Below, piece by piece: positions 5,785 to 11,273 of a stretch of DNA of 11,273 nucleotides; the stretch's first letter is position 1; the number at the start of each line of letters is the position of its first letter. The stretch is from positions 1 through 11,273 of the forward strand of contig JAWLFI010000081.1 of assembly GCA_041685645.1 (NCBI GenBank). The letters run 5' to 3'. The translations under genes were made by a program, and so were the position numbers. Source of the stretch: JAWLFI01 sp041685645. GTDB taxonomy: Bacteria; Bacteroidota; Bacteroidia; Chitinophagales; Saprospiraceae. A model generated the notes under the pieces. That model had not been told where the DNA came from. It did no database searches and saw only the letters and a program-made list of their open reading frames with translations.

Positions 5785-5880
5785 AGTGTCATTACCACTA
5801 AATCCGTTTCAGACCAAGTCTTGATCTTTTTGCTCATATCTGCGGCGACTTTCCAATAACTAATTAGTGGTAATGACACT
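5785..5880. mobile_element. 96-bp MITE-like unit with 17-bp perfect inverted ends
   Basis: AGTGTCATTACCACTAA (5785-5801) is exactly repeated in inverse as TTAGTGGTAATGACACT (5864-5880), with 62 bases between. Perfect ends of this length around a short non-coding core are typical of miniature inverted-repeat elements derived from insertion sequences. On the minus strand a frame crosses it (YWKVAADMSKKIKTW), but I do not recognise it. CTCGAGG at 5756-5762 and 5879-5885 flanks a larger block and could be incidental. A transcription terminator with a very long loop is the main alternative. Confidence 0.5.
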
Positions 5881-5908
5881 CGAGGGGATCGCCCAAATCC
5901 AAAAAAAA

Positions 5909-6469
5909 TTACTTATCGGGTAAAAAAGAGGGGGCGTCCTGAGCCAATTGATACAGGCTTTTGCCCTGCCAATCGAAATACTCCTGAGGCACCTTCTCCT
6001 CAAAGGGAGGATCGGAACGAATCCAGGCGCAATGCATGCCCAGATTGCGGCCGAACTGCATATCGGAAAGGGTGTCGCCGACCATCACGGAGTCTTGAAA
6101 CTGAAAATCCGGGAATTCCCGCTGAGCACAATGGGCAAGATGGGGGTCCGGCTTACGGGTATTGGGGCGCTTCTCTGCAGAATCATAAGAGGTATAAATG
6201 CCATGGATGCGAATGCTGTGACGACTAAGTTCACGCTTCATGTATTGGTGAATCTCCTGAACATCAGACTCTTGCATCAATTTTTTTGCGACGCCTTGCT
6301 GATTAGTAACGACGAAAATGTAATCGAAACGGGGCTGTAGTAGTTGCAGGGCTTCAACAACCCGGGGCAAAAACGTAAACTCTGCTACGGACTGGATATA
6401 GCCATCTAGTTTGCGGACATTGAGCACGCCATCGCGATCCAGAAAGAGAGCGTTTTCAGGCTTTGGCAT
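5909..6469 (-). CDS. gmhB: HAD-IIIA phosphatase, GmhB-like (heptose-1,7-bisphosphate 7-phosphatase)
   Basis: The likely role is removal of the 7-phosphate from D-glycero-manno-heptose 1,7-bisphosphate on the way to ADP- or GDP-heptose. The 186-aa protein has all HAD motifs: DRDGVLN (11-17, nucleophile Asp11 and acid/base Asp13), TNQQG (55-59), Lys106 in RKPDP and GDTLSDM (131-137). Size and order match GmhB, and it follows gmhA with a 14-base overlap, the strongest support for the call. One oddity is that typical GmhB has a zinc loop with Cys/His residues just before RKP. Here that stretch is IYTSYDSAEKRPNT with no cysteine, so the zinc site is absent. Histidinol-phosphatase or another small-sugar phosphatase cannot be excluded. 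An eight-base T run follows the stop on its own strand. Confidence 0.8.
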   Translation of the reverse strand: MPKPENALFLDRDGVLNVRKLDGYIQSVAEFTFLPRVVEALQLLQPRFDYIFVVTNQQGVAKKLMQESDVQEIHQYMKRELSRHSIRIHGIYTSYDSAEKRPNTRKPDPHLAHCAQREFPDFQFQDSVMVGDTLSDMQFGRNLGMHCAWIRSDPPFEEKVPQEYFDWQGKSLYQLAQDAPSFLPDK

Positions 6470-7049
6470 GGGGGAAAAGTTGACGTTCTACGCTTTGACA
6501 AAACAGGTGTCCGAGGAGCATATGCATTTCCTGAATGCGAGCGGTATTTGCCGCGGGAACGGAGAGTGAAATATCTGCTAATTTGCCAAGGGGATTGGGG
6601 GCTTGTTGGGTCAGAGCTACGACTGAGATGCCTAAATCGCGTGCCTTTTCAGCGGCGCGGAGAATATTCGGGGAGCGTCCGGAGGTGCTCATGGCAACGA
6701 GGAGGTCGCCCGGCTGCATAAAGGCTTCGACGGCGCGTTCGTAAATAGCTTCAAAGCCGTAATCATTAGCCACGGCCGTCAAATAAGAGGAGTTGACGTG
6801 AAGGGCTTCGGCGAAAAGTGGTGCGCGATTTCGCTCGAATCGACCACTGAGCTCTGCGGATAAATGCTGTGCATCGGCTGCACTGCCGCCATTGCCACAA
6901 AAGAATATTTTACCGGAGGACTGATACAATACAACGGCCTTTTCCACCCATTGTGACCAGGCCTTTTGCAAGTCCGCCGACTCCATGCAAGCGGATAGAA
7001 CATCATGGTGATCTTTCATTCCGCTGAGATAACTATTGGTGGTTTTCAT
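6456..7049 (-). CDS. gmhA: Sedoheptulose-7-phosphate isomerase GmhA
   Basis: GmhA isomerises sedoheptulose 7-phosphate to D-glycero-D-manno-heptose 7-phosphate, the first step of heptose synthesis for LPS, S-layer or other surface glycans. The 197-aa SIS-domain protein has full family length. Signature blocks are FFCGNGGSAADAQHLSAELS (49-68, phosphate and sugar binding, with His62 and Glu66) and AMSTSGRSPNI (119-129). TARIQEMHMLLGH (169-181) supplies Gln173, His176 and His181, matching the known metal and catalytic positions. The neighbours are a GT2 gene 10 bases upstream and the phosphatase overlapping downstream, so the three are almost surely cotranscribed. The kinase/nucleotidyltransferase (HldE or HddA/HddC) needed to finish the pathway is not in the window. 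Confidence 0.93.
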   Translation of the reverse strand: MKTTNSYLSGMKDHHDVLSACMESADLQKAWSQWVEKAVVLYQSSGKIFFCGNGGSAADAQHLSAELSGRFERNRAPLFAEALHVNSSYLTAVANDYGFEAIYERAVEAFMQPGDLLVAMSTSGRSPNILRAAEKARDLGISVVALTQQAPNPLGKLADISLSVPAANTARIQEMHMLLGHLFCQSVERQLFPHAKA

Positions 7050-7059
7050 AAGAGCGGTT

Positions 7060-8019
7060 TTAAAAAGTAAATCCGGATTTCTCCTCGATGAGATAATTAT
7101 TCCGGTCGGGAGAACTACGCGTAATCAACTCCCCTAAAAAGCCGGCCAAAAAGAGTTGGACTCCAATCACCATGGTGACTAAACCGAGGTAAAACAGTGG
7201 GTTGTTGGCCACCAGAGTGGCAGGTTCGTTTAAGTAATAGAGGAAGTAAGCCTTTTGGACCAAAATATACAGAGCCAGAAAGGCCCCCAGGATGAAAAAC
7301 AGCGTGCCGTAGAGCCCAAAAAAGTGCATGGGGCGCTTGCTGAATTTCGCCATGAAGGTAATGGACAGCAGGTCTAAAAAGCCATTGAGAAAGCGCTCTA
7401 AGCCGAATTTCGTGACGCCGTATTTTCTCGCTTGATGCTGCACGACCTTTTCGCCAATTTTGCAAAATCCGGCTTCCTGTGCGATAATGGGAATATACCT
7501 GTGCATTTCGCCATAGACTTCAATGCTTAGAATGACTGTTCTTCGATAGGCTTTCAAGCCACAATTGAAGTCATTGAGGTTAATTCCACTCATTTTCCGC
7601 GTAACCCAATTAAAGAATTTAGAGGGTATGGTTTTTGAAATGGGGTCGTGGCGTTCTTTTTTCCAACCGGAAATGAGATCAAAGCCCTCCTCGGTAATCA
7701 TTCGATAGAGTTCCGGAATTTCCTCCGGGCTATCTTGTAGGTCAGCATCCATAGTGACGACCACCTGGCCGGAACTCGCTTTAAAGCCTTCATTCAGCGC
7801 AGCGGATTTGCCATAATTTCTGCGAAATCGAATCCCTTTGAGGGCGGGATAGTCCTTTTGCAGTGAAGTAAGTACACTCCACGAATCGTCCCGACTTCCA
7901 TCATCTACGGCGATCACTTCATAAGAGTAGAGGGGCGCGCATACTTCGTCAATCCAGGCGATCAGCTCGGGCAGAGATTCTTCCTCATTAAAGAGGGGGA
8001 TAATAATTGAAAGATCCAT
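7060..8019 (-). CDS. GT2 glycosyltransferase, DPM1/ArnC/GtrB-like membrane type
   Basis: This is an inverting GT-A enzyme of 319 aa. Such enzymes usually transfer a nucleotide-activated sugar to undecaprenyl phosphate on the cytoplasmic face of the inner membrane. Visible motifs are LSIIIPLFNEEESLPELI (3-20), VDDGSRDDS (38-46), the metal-binding DADLQDSPEEIP (91-102) and RKYGVTKFGLERF (198-210), where the RKxGxSK-type loop marks polyprenol-phosphate transferases. Two membrane helices follow, at about 233-254 and 275-299, as in GtrB and ArnC. The sugar donor cannot be read from sequence. Genes on both sides are 10-11 bases away. The heptose genes downstream suggest surface-glycan assembly, though a heptose donor is speculation. 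Confidence 0.9.
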   Translation of the reverse strand: MDLSIIIPLFNEEESLPELIAWIDEVCAPLYSYEVIAVDDGSRDDSWSVLTSLQKDYPALKGIRFRRNYGKSAALNEGFKASSGQVVVTMDADLQDSPEEIPELYRMITEEGFDLISGWKKERHDPISKTIPSKFFNWVTRKMSGINLNDFNCGLKAYRRTVILSIEVYGEMHRYIPIIAQEAGFCKIGEKVVQHQARKYGVTKFGLERFLNGFLDLLSITFMAKFSKRPMHFFGLYGTLFFILGAFLALYILVQKAYFLYYLNEPATLVANNPLFYLGLVTMVIGVQLFLAGFLGELITRSSPDRNNYLIEEKSGFTF

Positions 8020-8030
8020 AGAGATACGAT

Positions 8031-8498
8031 CTATTTTTTAAAAATCGCTGCCAGAATGGCGGCCAGTACAAAGCCCACTATGAGACTTTGTGCAAAAGTA
8101 AGTAAGTAATTGGAGATCGCCGGCGAGAAGTCTATGTTTTTCGCCTCTTTCTGCAGGCTTTCCAACATACCGGATTCAGCGGCCGCCCGAAACTGATCTT
8201 CCATCATAGGGACGAGTTCCGGGGCGAGGTATTTGAGCATAATGAAATCAAAGGTGTAGTAAATCGCATTTGCAATGATGTAGGTACTGAATGCCAGACG
8301 CAAAGAGGGCTTGAATTCCAACCCTCCTTCAGACTGCTTACGCAGTAGAGGGATAGCCATACACAACACGAAAACCAGCCAGGTGCTGTAAAGAATCACG
8401 GGTTGTACATACAAATCCGGATCAATGAGATAACATACGGACAGATAGACCACCGTACCTACACCGGCCACACTGCCCCAAATCCAGGATGGGGCCAT
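8031..8498 (-). CDS. DUF4199 membrane protein (second copy)
   Basis: A 155-aa integral membrane protein with four hydrophobic segments (about residues 5-24, 32-50, 68-89 and 130-152) and a polar loop (about 92-125) rich in Glu, Ala and Gln. Layout and the 'EFKPSLRLAFSTYIIANAIYY' region fit DUF4199 (PF13858), a family of Bacteroidota membrane proteins without assigned function. It is paralogous in layout to the gene just upstream, 6 bases away, and is followed 11 bases on by the GT2 gene. Tandem DUF4199 genes may form a hetero-oligomer; that is inference. Confidence 0.75.
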   Translation of the reverse strand: MAPSWIWGSVAGVGTVVYLSVCYLIDPDLYVQPVILYSTWLVFVLCMAIPLLRKQSEGGLEFKPSLRLAFSTYIIANAIYYTFDFIMLKYLAPELVPMMEDQFRAAAESGMLESLQKEAKNIDFSPAISNYLLTFAQSLIVGFVLAAILAAIFKK

Positions 8499-8504
8499 GG
8501 TGTC

Positions 8505-9026
8505 TTATTTAGTCTTGTGAAAAATAGAGGTAATGAGAGAAATAATCAAAGCCATGAATGTGCCGGAAAAAATGCCGGTAATAGCAAAGATGGCCGGATT
8601 CATAAAAAAGCCCATGAAGCTTTTCGCCGTTTCGAATTCATCTTCTCCCATATTTTGCTCTTCCAATTCAAACAATGCATTCTCTCTGAGTTCCTCGATA
8701 AGTCCCGGTTCAATCATTGTCAAAAAGATCAGCAGGTAGAGTGCAGATACGATAGATGCAATAAATCCCGTCAACAAACCTACCTTCAGGGCATCCCAAT
8801 AGCTCATCATACCTTCCAACTCGGTATCTCGGTATTCTTTGGTGGATTTAATGATAAAGTAAATCAACACCGCGAAAGAAATTGCGCTTGCGATGGTACT
8901 TTCCCAACCTCTTTCCCCCTGAAAGTCATCCGCCATATCATAAATGCCCGTCACTGTTCCCAAAAGAGAAATGGCTACGCCAATGAGGCCCGCCAACAAT
9001 CCGTTATTCAATGCTATTTTACCCAT
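8505..9026 (-). CDS. DUF4199 membrane protein (first copy)
   Basis: This 173-aa, four-helix membrane protein has hydrophobic segments at about 9-30, 44-60, 80-105 and 140-168. After a short KSTKEYRDTELEGMMSYWDA loop it has a helix, then the acidic extramembrane stretch LIEELRENALFELEEQNMGE. The pattern 'YRD...G.MSYWDALKVGLLTG' is typical of DUF4199. No enzymatic motif is present. A spacer of 34 bases with a promoter-like box separates it from the dihydroorotase homologue, so it may be transcribed both from that gene and from its own promoter. Confidence 0.8.
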   Translation of the reverse strand: MGKIALNNGLLAGLIGVAISLLGTVTGIYDMADDFQGERGWESTIASAISFAVLIYFIIKSTKEYRDTELEGMMSYWDALKVGLLTGFIASIVSALYLLIFLTMIEPGLIEELRENALFELEEQNMGEDEFETAKSFMGFFMNPAIFAITGIFSGTFMALIISLITSIFHKTK

Positions 9027-9044
9027 AAGACGATTATTTTATTG

Positions 9045-9052
9045 TAAATATA
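9045..9052 (-). promoter_or_regulatory. Candidate internal promoter before the DUF4199 pair
   Basis: The minus strand reads TATATTTA, one mismatch from TAnnTTTG, 18 bases upstream of the DUF4199 ATG and inside the only sizeable gap of the gene train. No TTTG -33 box is clear, so support is thin. Confidence 0.3.
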
Positions 9053-9060
9053 GGAAAAAA

Positions 9061-10332
9061 TCAGGAAATGGGCCGCCATTTGTCATCAATAAGTCGGCCC
9101 CATATTCGCCCTTGCAAAGTTCGGCCCAGATTGGGATTATTGTAAGAGAGGGAACGCAAATGGTCTTTTTCCAAAACATATTTGGCTCCGGGGTTGAAAA
9201 CTGTAAAATCTGCTGTTTGGCCTTTCTGCAGAGATACCGGTTCCCATCCCAACAACTTTCGCGGGCCGATAGCAGCCAGCTGCACCCAATGAGTCAAGGG
9301 ATCATCCAGGGGACAATGTCGGAGGAAGCCGGACATGACCGTCTCCAGGCCCTCTGCCCCAAAGGCCGCATAGGGGAACTCAATATCTTTGAGGTCTTGT
9401 TCCACCGGGCGATGCTGGCTGGAGACAAAAGAAATAAGTCCTTCACGTATAGCGGACCAGAGCGCTTCTCGATCTGCATCAGAGCGCAGGGGTGGGCTCA
9501 ACTTGAATAGCGTATTGAAGTCTTCTACCTCCTCTTCTGAGTAGCAGAGGTGCAGGTAGCCCAATCCGGCAGAGAAATGGACTCCATTCTGACTGGCGCG
9601 TCTCAAGCGGTCTACAGCGCCCAAAGAACTCAATTCATCCCAAACGATATGACCTGAAGTGTACTCCAACAAGACTAAATCGCGATCCATTAAAAGCGTT
9701 TCAGCTGCCTCCGGCCAGGATTTCAGGCCGAGCGAAATACTTTGTTGACTTTCGTGCACCTGAGCGCCGGGAACAAAGGATTTGTCGTGTGGACTGTGGA
9801 TGAGTGGGCGCCCCACTCTTTTTCCGTATTGGAGCGCCTTGAGCATAAAAGCATTGGATGTAATGGCTTCCGGTGCGTTGGAAAAAGCAACGGCTCCGGC
9901 CTCAGCGAGGTCTAACCATTCAGAAAGTTCTGCTCCTTTGCCGTGAACGGAAGCTCGCGCCATGGGGTATAGCCGGACCTCCTCGGGACTGCGATGTTGA
10001 AGAATCGATCGAATGGCCCCCGCGTGATCCAGGGCCGGCTGGGTATCCGGTCTGATGACCACATGACCATAGCCTCCGGCATGGGCCGCCGCGGCGAGGG
10101 AATCCAGGGTTTCCCGATGTTCGAAACCCGGCTCACCCGATTGTGCTCCTATATCGACCCAGGAAGGAGCGATGTGAGCATTTTCCAACTCTAATAATTG
10201 ATCCTTGTCTTCGCGTTGAGCTTCCGGGCCAATGGCAGCGATCTGCCCATTGTGGAGCCTGATGTCGACCTTTTGAAGATGAAAGGGACTTTGAGGGTCA
10301 ACAATGGTCACCTGGGGCAAAAAGTAAGTCAT
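9061..10332 (-). CDS. Dihydroorotase homologue lacking metal ligands (pseudo-dihydroorotase)
   Basis: The 423-aa amidohydrolase-fold protein aligns along its length with class I dihydroorotases: APSWVDIGAQSGEPGFEHRE (55-74), GGYGHVVIRPDTQP (86-99), AGAVAFSNAPEAITSN (145-160), HSPHDKSF (179-186), FKLSPPLRSD (276-285) and AAFGAEGLETV (322-332). The metal site is gone. The DxHxHxREPG motif reads DIGAQSGEPG, so both His are lost (Gly62, Gln64) and Arg becomes Gly66. The 'SDDG' Asp region is SNAP, and the TDHAPH motif is SQHRPV. True catalysis is therefore very unlikely. Known inactive dihydroorotases act as structural partners of aspartate transcarbamoylase, which is a possible role here. The ATG at 10332 lies one base after the stop of the preceding gene; an open stretch to 10497 antisense-free but inside that gene is not part of it. 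Confidence 0.85.
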   Translation of the reverse strand: MTYFLPQVTIVDPQSPFHLQKVDIRLHNGQIAAIGPEAQREDKDQLLELENAHIAPSWVDIGAQSGEPGFEHRETLDSLAAAAHAGGYGHVVIRPDTQPALDHAGAIRSILQHRSPEEVRLYPMARASVHGKGAELSEWLDLAEAGAVAFSNAPEAITSNAFMLKALQYGKRVGRPLIHSPHDKSFVPGAQVHESQQSISLGLKSWPEAAETLLMDRDLVLLEYTSGHIVWDELSSLGAVDRLRRASQNGVHFSAGLGYLHLCYSEEEVEDFNTLFKLSPPLRSDADREALWSAIREGLISFVSSQHRPVEQDLKDIEFPYAAFGAEGLETVMSGFLRHCPLDDPLTHWVQLAAIGPRKLLGWEPVSLQKGQTADFTVFNPGAKYVLEKDHLRSLSYNNPNLGRTLQGRIWGRLIDDKWRPIS

Positions 10333-10333
10333 C

Positions 10334-11273
10334 TTATTCTGTTTTCCAAAGTCGCAGTAATAGTTGCTCTGCCGCCAGAAACAGCAGTACCAGGAATATA
10401 CACCACTTCCAAAGTTCCAGGCCGGAAATCGATCTTTCAATAAATGCCCCGGCATTTTTCGTTGGGGGGATATCCAGCACAGTGACACCCGCCCCACTAT
10501 GGTCTTTTAACTCCTGCACTGTAAATGTAGCCAAATTTGATTCTTTTCGATCAAAATTGAAGGCTAAAACTTTAGCAATGGAGTCGCGCTCTAAGAGTTC
10601 GTAAAACCCATCGTCTTCAATCTGCCCCTGAAAGTCGATCATCATATTCGGTCCCATACTACGCTGCAAGGGGATAAAATCCACCGGTCCACGAATGCTG
10701 TAGTCCGCTTCTCCTACACCAATAGATTTTTTTATTTGAATTACTTCATCTTCTCCAATGGTAAGCGAGGGTTGATCGCTGACAGCAGACAATAAGCCCG
10801 ATCTAAAAACCAGAGGGACAAAGACTTCTCCCACAGTTACTAAACTATTCCACTCCTCGTCAAGAGGGGCATAAGACAAAATGAGGTGACCGGCTTCGTG
10901 GCCGATTTGCCCAATGAAAGGCTTTCCATTTCGGAATCTCATAATCACTTCCTGTGCAGCTCCTCCCGCGCCCGACCATTCCATGTATGCAGAGACTTTA
11001 GGGAGTGCTCTGCGCTGGTCTTGTCGTTCAAACACATCGCGAAACAGGAAAGAGGATTCTTCTATAGAAAACACCTCGGCCTCTTTTTCTTCCATCGGAC
11101 TGATCCGGCTCATATTGAGGCTCCTCCAAAATTCACCATAGGCCGATTCGTCGAAATCCTTATCGGGGAAAAGCAGCACATTACCACCCGAGACAATATA
11201 CTCTTTCAGGGCGGTCTGCAATCCCGAATTCAAGGTGGGTAAATCTTCTAAAATAATCAGATTATAATCGGAA
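10334..11273 (-). CDS. BatA-like membrane protein, C-terminal part (runs off window)
   Basis: Only the last 312 codons are visible; the frame is open to the right edge. The start of the visible part, DYNLIILEDLPTLNSGLQTA then LKEYIVSGGNVLLFPD, looks like the GATase/vWA-like fold of BatA-type proteins, where a membrane-anchored extracytoplasmic domain weighs 'GG.LL.FP' strands. Long beta-rich regions follow, and the end is one hydrophobic helix (LWKWCIFLVLLFLAAEQLLL) plus a short basic tail. The expected N-terminal BatA double-helix segment lies outside the window. In Bacteroidota such proteins often sit before a dihydroorotase-like gene. Its TAA is separated by one base from the next ATG, implying coupled translation. 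Function is unknown. Confidence 0.7.
   Translation of the reverse strand, partial: SDYNLIILEDLPTLNSGLQTALKEYIVSGGNVLLFPDKDFDESAYGEFWRSLNMSRISPMEEKEAEVFSIEESSFLFRDVFERQDQRRALPKVSAYMEWSGAGGAAQEVIMRFRNGKPFIGQIGHEAGHLILSYAPLDEEWNSLVTVGEVFVPLVFRSGLLSAVSDQPSLTIGEDEVIQIKKSIGVGEADYSIRGPVDFIPLQRSMGPNMMIDFQGQIEDDGFYELLERDSIAKVLAFNFDRKESNLATFTVQELKDHSGAGVTVLDIPPTKNAGAFIERSISGLELWKWCIFLVLLFLAAEQLLLRLWKTE

Noticed and set aside
8403..9047. Plus-strand 214-aa frame
   Set aside because: It is antisense to both DUF4199 genes, and its His/Arg/Asn-rich text reflects complementary coding of hydrophobic codons.
10333..10497. 55-residue upstream extension of the dihydroorotase homologue
   Set aside because: It overlaps the 3' end of the BatA-like gene in another frame, and the Cys/Trp-rich text is not family-like. 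The ATG at 10332 directly after that gene's stop is a better start.
11231..11233. TTG as the start of the BatA-like gene
   Set aside because: The frame continues open to the window edge with coherent strand-like sequence (LIILEDLPTL), so the gene is simply cut by the window.
1..11273. CRISPR array, tRNA, rRNA or defence genes
   Set aside because: No regularly spaced repeats, tRNA-like cloverleaf or rRNA segments were seen, and no gene carries a recognised defence-effector motif.

Overview
The window looks like a chromosomal segment of a Bacteroidota bacterium; I cannot place it to family. The clues are type IX secretion (T9SS) sorting-domain modules, a DUF3467 gene, a Bacteroidota-type PspC protein, a tandem DUF4199 pair, a BatA-like membrane protein beside a dihydroorotase homologue, TAnnTTTG-type promoter elements and the near absence of Shine-Dalgarno sequences. 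All family names come from recognising motifs by eye; no search was run.

Layout. (1) Positions about 235-1554 hold a decayed IS1380-like insertion sequence. Its transposase is open from a TTG start but has lost an internal block that should carry the last catalytic residue. (2) Positions 1669-2353 hold two divergent genes: DUF3467 on the minus strand and PspC on the plus strand. Their shared leader contains a 16-bp perfect palindrome. (3) Positions 2473-3592, minus strand, hold a free-standing sorting-domain-like ORF of 63 aa, a signal-peptide outer-membrane barrel protein coupled to it by ATGA, and a second, frameshifted sorting-domain relic. (4) Positions 3593-4152 have no convincing gene and end in a structured GC-rich repeat that touches the queE stop codon. 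(5) Positions 4153-5624 hold queE (minus) and an Smr-domain gene (plus), divergent from a very short spacer. (6) Positions 5625-5908 form a convergent intergenic region packed with structure: a second copy of the GC-rich repeat signature, two hairpins, and a 96-bp unit with 17-bp perfect inverted ends. (7) Positions 5909 to the right edge form a minus-strand gene train. In transcription order it runs BatA-like (5' end outside the window), pseudo-dihydroorotase, DUF4199, DUF4199, polyprenyl-phosphate type GT2, gmhA, gmhB-like.

How the genes fit together. GmhA and the GmhB-like phosphatase are two steps of ADP- or GDP-heptose synthesis. The GT2 upstream is of the membrane-anchored DPM1/ArnC/GtrB type, so the distal end of the train is an envelope-glycan module. 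The proximal end pairs a predicted non-catalytic dihydroorotase with a membrane BatA-like protein by a one-base stop/start spacing. QueE belongs to queuosine (7-deazaguanine) synthesis and stands apart.

I do not see a clear new defence or biosynthetic system. The most notable items are the pseudo-dihydroorotase that has lost almost all its metal ligands, the orphan sorting-domain modules flanking a barrel gene, the paired intergenic repeat elements, the MITE-like 96-bp unit, the promoter lying inside the longest queE reading frame, and the internally deleted transposase.
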